Assembly (NCBI RefSeq): GCF_900142725.1
Contig: NZ_FRBW01000001.1
Span: forward strand, 434,001-498,000
DNA from: Roseibium suaedae
GTDB lineage: Bacteria > Pseudomonadota > Alphaproteobacteria > Rhizobiales > Stappiaceae
DNA length: 64,000 nt
Reading direction: 5' to 3'
The translations under genes and the position numbers were made by a program. How positions within the stretch are numbered: the first letter of the stretch is position 1; each line of letters begins with the position of its first letter. The notes beneath the pieces were generated by a model, which was not told the DNA's origin, did not search any database, and saw nothing but the letters and a program-made list of their open reading frames with translations. Shown here in pieces: positions 60,079-64,000 of this stretch.

Positions 60079-61422
60079 ATGCGTGATCGTGAAATTGTGT
60101 TTTCCTGCCGGGAAGGTGATTGCACCTCCGAACTGCAGGCTGAGATGAATTCTGCCGCCGAAACCGGTTCTACTCTGGTGCTTGGCGCAGGCGTTCACCA
60201 TTGCGGCGCTTTGCGTCTTCCGTCCGGCACGCACCTGCACTTTGCGGATGGGGCAATCCTGCGTCTGGCCGACAGCTATGATGCATTTGCAAGCAACAAG
60301 GTGGATGTGATCGCCGAAAGTTCGGATCGTGCAGCGCTCCTGGCCCAGAACGCCTCCAATATCCGCATCAGCGGCAAGGGCGTGATCGAAGGGCAGGGCG
60401 CAGCCTTCATCACCGGCTATCTGGCCGAAATGGGAACCCATATTCCCGCAGCGCTGCGACCGCGTGTTCTGGTGTTTGAAAACTGCTCGAACATCACCCT
60501 CGAGGATTTTTCCGTTCATCGCTCCCCCATGTGGACCATCCACCTGATTGGGACGGATGGGGTGACCATCCAGCGGATCCATGTCGACAATGACCGGGAA
60601 ATGCCGAACACCGATGGTGTGGTCATCGATGCCTGCACCAATGTCGTGATTACCGCCTGCAACATAGCGACAGCGGATGATGGCGTGGTTTTGAAGACCA
60701 GTGCCCGGAGCGATGGCGAGCCGGCCGGCATTTGCCGCTCGATCACTGTGTCCGGCTGTATCGTTGAAAGCCGCAGTTGCGCCCTTAAGCTCGGGACCGA
60801 GAGTTTCGGCAATTTCGAGAACATCCAGTTCGTCGATTGCAAGATCGTCCGCTCGAACCGGGCGCTGGGCATTTTCTCCCGAGACGGCGGGGCGGTGCGC
60901 AATGTGCTGTTCCAGCGCATCGATATCGATTGCGCGGAAACCCCGGAAGGCTTCTGGGGTTCTGGTGAGGCCATCACGGTCAATTGCGTCGACCGCCGCA
61001 AGTCCAAGCCGGCCGGAACGGTCGAAAATGTTCTGTTCGAGGATATCACCGGACGGATGGAAGGCGCGATCAATCTGGTTGCCGATGCGCCAGCCGGCAT
61101 CCGCAATGTGTCCTTGCGCCGGGTGTCGGTGCTGCAGGAGACGAGCAGCTACAATGGTCTGCGCTATGATGTCCGTCCCACCCGTTTCGACCTTGAGCCT
61201 TCGCCGGATGCAGCGGGCCGGGCGAATGCCTGGGTCAAGGATGCGGAGGGCAAGGTGATTGGCCTCGTGCCTTATCCCGGTGGCATGCCGGGTGTCTTTG
61301 CCAGCAACGTTGAAAACCTTCAGGTCGAAGCGGTGTCGGTCAGCCGTCCGGCACCCTTGCCGCAAGGGTGGAATGCGCAGGAGATCGTTGTGTTGACCGG
61401 AGAGCCCAATCGCTGGACTTGA
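60079..61422 (+). CDS. Glycoside hydrolase family 28 (polygalacturonase-like)
   Basis: A 447-residue right-handed beta-helix glycosidase without a signal peptide, so probably acting on imported oligosaccharides. Catalytic acids: NTDG at 177-180 (Asp179) and ADDG (Asp200, Asp201). The usual GHG is replaced by LGTESFG, and the RIK-like site by GIFSRDGG, placing it among non-classical GH28 enzymes (exo-acting or rhamnogalacturonan/xylogalacturonan type are possible). GGGAG ribosome site. Confidence 0.87.
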   Translation: MRDREIVFSCREGDCTSELQAEMNSAAETGSTLVLGAGVHHCGALRLPSGTHLHFADGAILRLADSYDAFASNKVDVIAESSDRAALLAQNASNIRISGKGVIEGQGAAFITGYLAEMGTHIPAALRPRVLVFENCSNITLEDFSVHRSPMWTIHLIGTDGVTIQRIHVDNDREMPNTDGVVIDACTNVVITACNIATADDGVVLKTSARSDGEPAGICRSITVSGCIVESRSCALKLGTESFGNFENIQFVDCKIVRSNRALGIFSRDGGAVRNVLFQRIDIDCAETPEGFWGSGEAITVNCVDRRKSKPAGTVENVLFEDITGRMEGAINLVADAPAGIRNVSLRRVSVLQETSSYNGLRYDVRPTRFDLEPSPDAAGRANAWVKDAEGKVIGLVPYPGGMPGVFASNVENLQVEAVSVSRPAPLPQGWNAQEIVVLTGEPNRWT

Positions 61423-61602
61423 TCTTATCTGGCGAATGAAAAAATTTTAGTCACAGCTATCCATGGCCAAAACGCGCAGTTTTCAAAAATCTGTTGTGTT
61501 TTGGCCATTCTTGTTCTGTTATCAGGCGCATTCGCTCTGTTGAGGAATAGAGTGATGAAATAATTTTTACTGGCATCAAGGGAATGCGGGCAAACCTCCG
61601 GT

Positions 61603-62688
61603 TTGGCTGCTGGTGGATATGCCGGTGTCCGGGAGGGAGTTGGGACAATAGCAGGCAATCGGAAAGTTGGTATCAAGGACGTTGCGCGCGTGGCGCAGGT
61701 TGCCAACTCAACTGTCTCGCACGTTCTGAACGGAACGGCGTCGATTTCTCCCGAAGTGCGGGCCCGGGTGCTGGATGCGGCAACGGAGCTCGGCTATCTC
61801 GCGGAACGAAAGGTCAAGGCGACCATTTCGGCTCTTCGCACGGTTCTCCTGGCTGTGAATGATGATGCTCTGCCCGAGAACGAGACCAACCTCTTTTCCT
61901 GGACCGTGCTCAATGCCTTGAGCCGGGACTGCGAGCGCAGAGGTGTGCGGCTTGCGCCTTTTGCTGCGGCCGGCAATCTCAGTGCGGAGCAGGTTCTGGC
62001 GGCCGCAAGTGAGGTGAGTGCGGACGGTGTGATCATCGTCAATGACGACAATCGGGACCTTCTGAACGGCATTCGTGCTGGCGGCATTCCCGCCGTCCTG
62101 ATCAACGGTGAAGATCAGGGCATGCAGGTTGACAGCGTGACCCCCGGGAACCGGTTCGCGGCGCAGCTCGCCACAAGCTGGCTGATCTCGCATGGCCACC
62201 GCAAGATCCTTCATATCACCTGGGCTGGGCGAACCACCATTCACCGGCGTCTCGACGGATTTCAGGACGCGTTCCGTGCCAGCGGTTTGCCGCTGTCCGA
62301 TGCGCCCGTGCTGCGGGTCGGTGGTTACGAGCCGCGTTTCGGAGAAGAGGCTATCCGCCAGTGGCTGGCTGAACATGGCGGCATGGACGGGGTCACCGCT
62401 CTGTTCTGCGCATCGGACAACCTGGCCTTCGGCGCGATCCGGGGACTTGTCGCGGCTGGCCTGAAAGTGCCGGACGATGTGTCTGTCATGGGATTTGACG
62501 GTGTCGCACTTGGCGAACTGGTGATGCCGCCCCTGAGCACGGTGAAGGTGCCTTTGGAACAGATGGGCCCTGCGGCACTCAATCTTCTTGAGCAGCGCAT
62601 TCTTTCTGCGGACAGCGACCGGGCGGCTCACCGGCTTGAGCTGGGCTGCAGCATCATCGAGCGGTCCAGCGTCGCAAACCTGCCTTAA
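61603..62688 (+). CDS. LacI family transcriptional regulator
   Basis: A repressor with N-terminal HTH (VGIKDVARVAQVANSTVSHVLNG), hinge helix and a periplasmic-binding-like sugar domain (to residue 361). The first in-frame conventional start is TTG at 61603, which has no good ribosome site. A perfect GGGAGGGAG lies 8 bases before an in-frame ATA at 61648, which would give the usual short LacI N-terminus; the true start is therefore uncertain. It sits between GH28 and GH38 genes on the same strand and likely controls their operon. Confidence 0.88.
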   Translation: MAAGGYAGVREGVGTIAGNRKVGIKDVARVAQVANSTVSHVLNGTASISPEVRARVLDAATELGYLAERKVKATISALRTVLLAVNDDALPENETNLFSWTVLNALSRDCERRGVRLAPFAAAGNLSAEQVLAAASEVSADGVIIVNDDNRDLLNGIRAGGIPAVLINGEDQGMQVDSVTPGNRFAAQLATSWLISHGHRKILHITWAGRTTIHRRLDGFQDAFRASGLPLSDAPVLRVGGYEPRFGEEAIRQWLAEHGGMDGVTALFCASDNLAFGAIRGLVAAGLKVPDDVSVMGFDGVALGELVMPPLSTVKVPLEQMGPAALNLLEQRILSADSDRAAHRLELGCSIIERSSVANLP

Positions 62689-62783
62689 GGCAATGGCGCG
62701 AGCGGCCTTGCATAGGTCGTCACCGCGCAATTAATTCAAAATCAAGGGAGAGGCCATCTTCCAGGTGGCCTGCAAAGAAAGAC

Positions 62784-64000
62784 ATGCAGCGCATCAAGAA
62801 GCTTGACCACCTCCTCGCACAATTGCGGGAGCGCATTTTCACGCGCGTTGACGGCGATGTTCCCTTGCGGTTCCGCAGGGCTTTGCCGGAGGAACGTGGC
62901 AAGGCCTTGGCCGAAACCCGGGACAAATGGGTCGAGGTGACTGAAGACCTGATCTGGGGCGAGCCGGAGGCTTATTTCTGGTTTGCGGGCATTGCAGAAG
63001 TGCCGCAGGAAGCCGAAGGCTGCCGGCTCTATCTGCGGGTCGAGGCGCAATTCGGCAATGTCATGGGCCGCTCCGATCCCCAGTGCCTGGTCCGCGTCAA
63101 CGGCAAGGTCAGTCAAGGTGTCGATGGCAATCACCGCGAGCTGCTCCTGAGCGAAGAGGCGAAGGCCGGGGACAGGTTCGACATCGCCATTGAAGCCGGG
63201 ACGATTGAAAGTCGGCGCCAGGCCGGGTTCTCTTGTCACCTGCAGATTCATGACCTTCTCGCCGAAACGGTCTTCTATGATCTGGCCGTGCCGCTGGATG
63301 TCGCCCGTCTCTTGCAAGAGGATGATCCGCGCCGGCACTTCCTGTTGAATGCGATTGATGACGCACTGAAGGTGGTCGATTTCCGTGCCGGGGATGCTGC
63401 GCGTTTTGCCGCATCGCTGGAACAGGCCCGTGCGGTTGCAGCTGTGATCTACGAGACGAAGGATTTTGCGGACAAGCCCGTTATCACCGTGACGGGCCAT
63501 ACACATATCGATGTTGCCTGGCTCTGGCGGATCCGCGAAACGCGCCAGAAGATGGCGCGCTCCATGGCGACGGCGCTGAGCCTGATGGATCAGTATCCCG
63601 ACTACATCTTCATGTACAATCAGGGCCTGCTGCTCGACTACCTCAATGAAGACTATCCGGAGCTGTTCGACCGGTTGAAAGCCAAGCATGACGGTGGGCA
63701 ATTCGAGATCGAAGGGGCGCTCTGGCTGGAGCCGGACGCCAATGTCACCAGCGGTGAATCCTTCATCCGCCACATCATGCATGGTGTTGCCTATCATGAG
63801 CAGACCTTTGGTGTGCGGCCGAAGATCATGTGGCTGCCGGACACATTCGGCTATGCGGCGGCGCTGCCGCAGCTGATGCGCCTGTCCGGTATCGAGGTGT
63901 TCGTTACCCACAAGATGAGCTGGAACGACACCAACCGCATGCCGAACGAAACCTTCTGGTGGCAGGGCATCGACGGAACGGAAGTACCGGCCTATTTCCT
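62784..64000 (+). CDS. Glycoside hydrolase family 38 alpha-mannosidase (3' end outside window)
   Basis: 405 codons are visible, uninterrupted to the window edge. An N-terminal beta-rich region (about 1-225) precedes the catalytic domain, whose metal motif GHTHIDVAWLW gives His239, His241 and Asp243; Asp353 in WLPDTFGY is the expected nucleophile. No signal peptide, so the enzyme is cytosolic and cleaves imported mannosides. ATG 62784 has AGAAAG 3 bases upstream. It follows the LacI gene by 95 bp. Confidence 0.93.
   Translation, partial: MQRIKKLDHLLAQLRERIFTRVDGDVPLRFRRALPEERGKALAETRDKWVEVTEDLIWGEPEAYFWFAGIAEVPQEAEGCRLYLRVEAQFGNVMGRSDPQCLVRVNGKVSQGVDGNHRELLLSEEAKAGDRFDIAIEAGTIESRRQAGFSCHLQIHDLLAETVFYDLAVPLDVARLLQEDDPRRHFLLNAIDDALKVVDFRAGDAARFAASLEQARAVAAVIYETKDFADKPVITVTGHTHIDVAWLWRIRETRQKMARSMATALSLMDQYPDYIFMYNQGLLLDYLNEDYPELFDRLKAKHDGGQFEIEGALWLEPDANVTSGESFIRHIMHGVAYHEQTFGVRPKIMWLPDTFGYAAALPQLMRLSGIEVFVTHKMSWNDTNRMPNETFWWQGIDGTEVPAYF

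Noticed and set aside
62742..63911. 389-codon minus-strand frame
   Set aside because: Antisense to the GH38 alpha-mannosidase, whose catalytic motifs are intact on the plus strand.

Overview
The window reads as chromosomal DNA of a marine-type alphaproteobacterium, most likely a Hyphomicrobiales member near Stappiaceae (Roseibium/Labrenzia/Stappia). The grounds are high-GC coding sequence with AT-rich promoters, a complete Caulobacter-style cpa/tad pilus locus, the rpmH-rnpA-yidC-engB-argB series, and a def-fmt-truA-dapE series. The taxonomic placement is inference from gene content, not from a search.

Layout. 1-9.8 kb holds housekeeping and small-molecule metabolism: the tail of an unrecognised gene, upp, a retropepsin-like membrane protease, a phosphohexomutase, galM with a histone-deacetylase-family amidohydrolase, a HAD phosphatase, an orphan PhnD-type binding protein, and a coupled MaoC-phosphotransacetylase/acetate kinase pair. 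10-21.9 kb is a type IVc (Flp/Tad) pilus locus in two divergent arms: two TadE-like pseudopilins and a CpaC-N-domain protein on the minus strand; the Flp pilin, CpaA, CpaB-F, TadB and TadC on the plus strand; a TadD lipoprotein converges at the end. 22-32.4 kb holds an M17 aminopeptidase, MarR, an NlpC/P60 hydrolase, RmuC, def, marC, fmt, a GNAT, truA, DUF2189, DUF805 and dapE. 32.4-36 kb is an accessory stretch: a membrane protein plus a minus-strand operon of a secreted caspase-like protease with a peptidoglycan-binding-like domain and two paralogous four-cysteine secreted proteins. 36-45.8 kb has dapD, an EamA transporter, LysR, DUF817, a pyrimidine 5'-nucleotidase, argB, engB, a CatB-type acetyltransferase, yidC, rnpA and rpmH (a 44-codon gene with a clear promoter).

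46-64 kb: an orphan histidine kinase, tRNA-Arg(ACG), and a giant (about 2349 aa) glycine-rich repeat autotransporter that starts on TTG and has an exact CtrA-type TTAA-N7-TTAAC site upstream. A secreted amidohydrolase follows. The window ends in a carbohydrate locus: a ROK repressor, a ROK kinase, a GH28 glycosidase, a LacI regulator and the first 405 codons of a GH38 alpha-mannosidase.

How parts fit. CpaA would mature Flp and the TadE-type pseudopilins. CpaF, CpaE, TadB and TadC power and build the inner-membrane platform, and CpaC with CpaD and TadD forms the outer-membrane exit. Exact CtrA-type sites before the pilus arms and before the autotransporter suggest that surface adhesion structures share cell-cycle control (inference). 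The caspase-protein pair operon and the giant autotransporter are the best candidates for undescribed biology.
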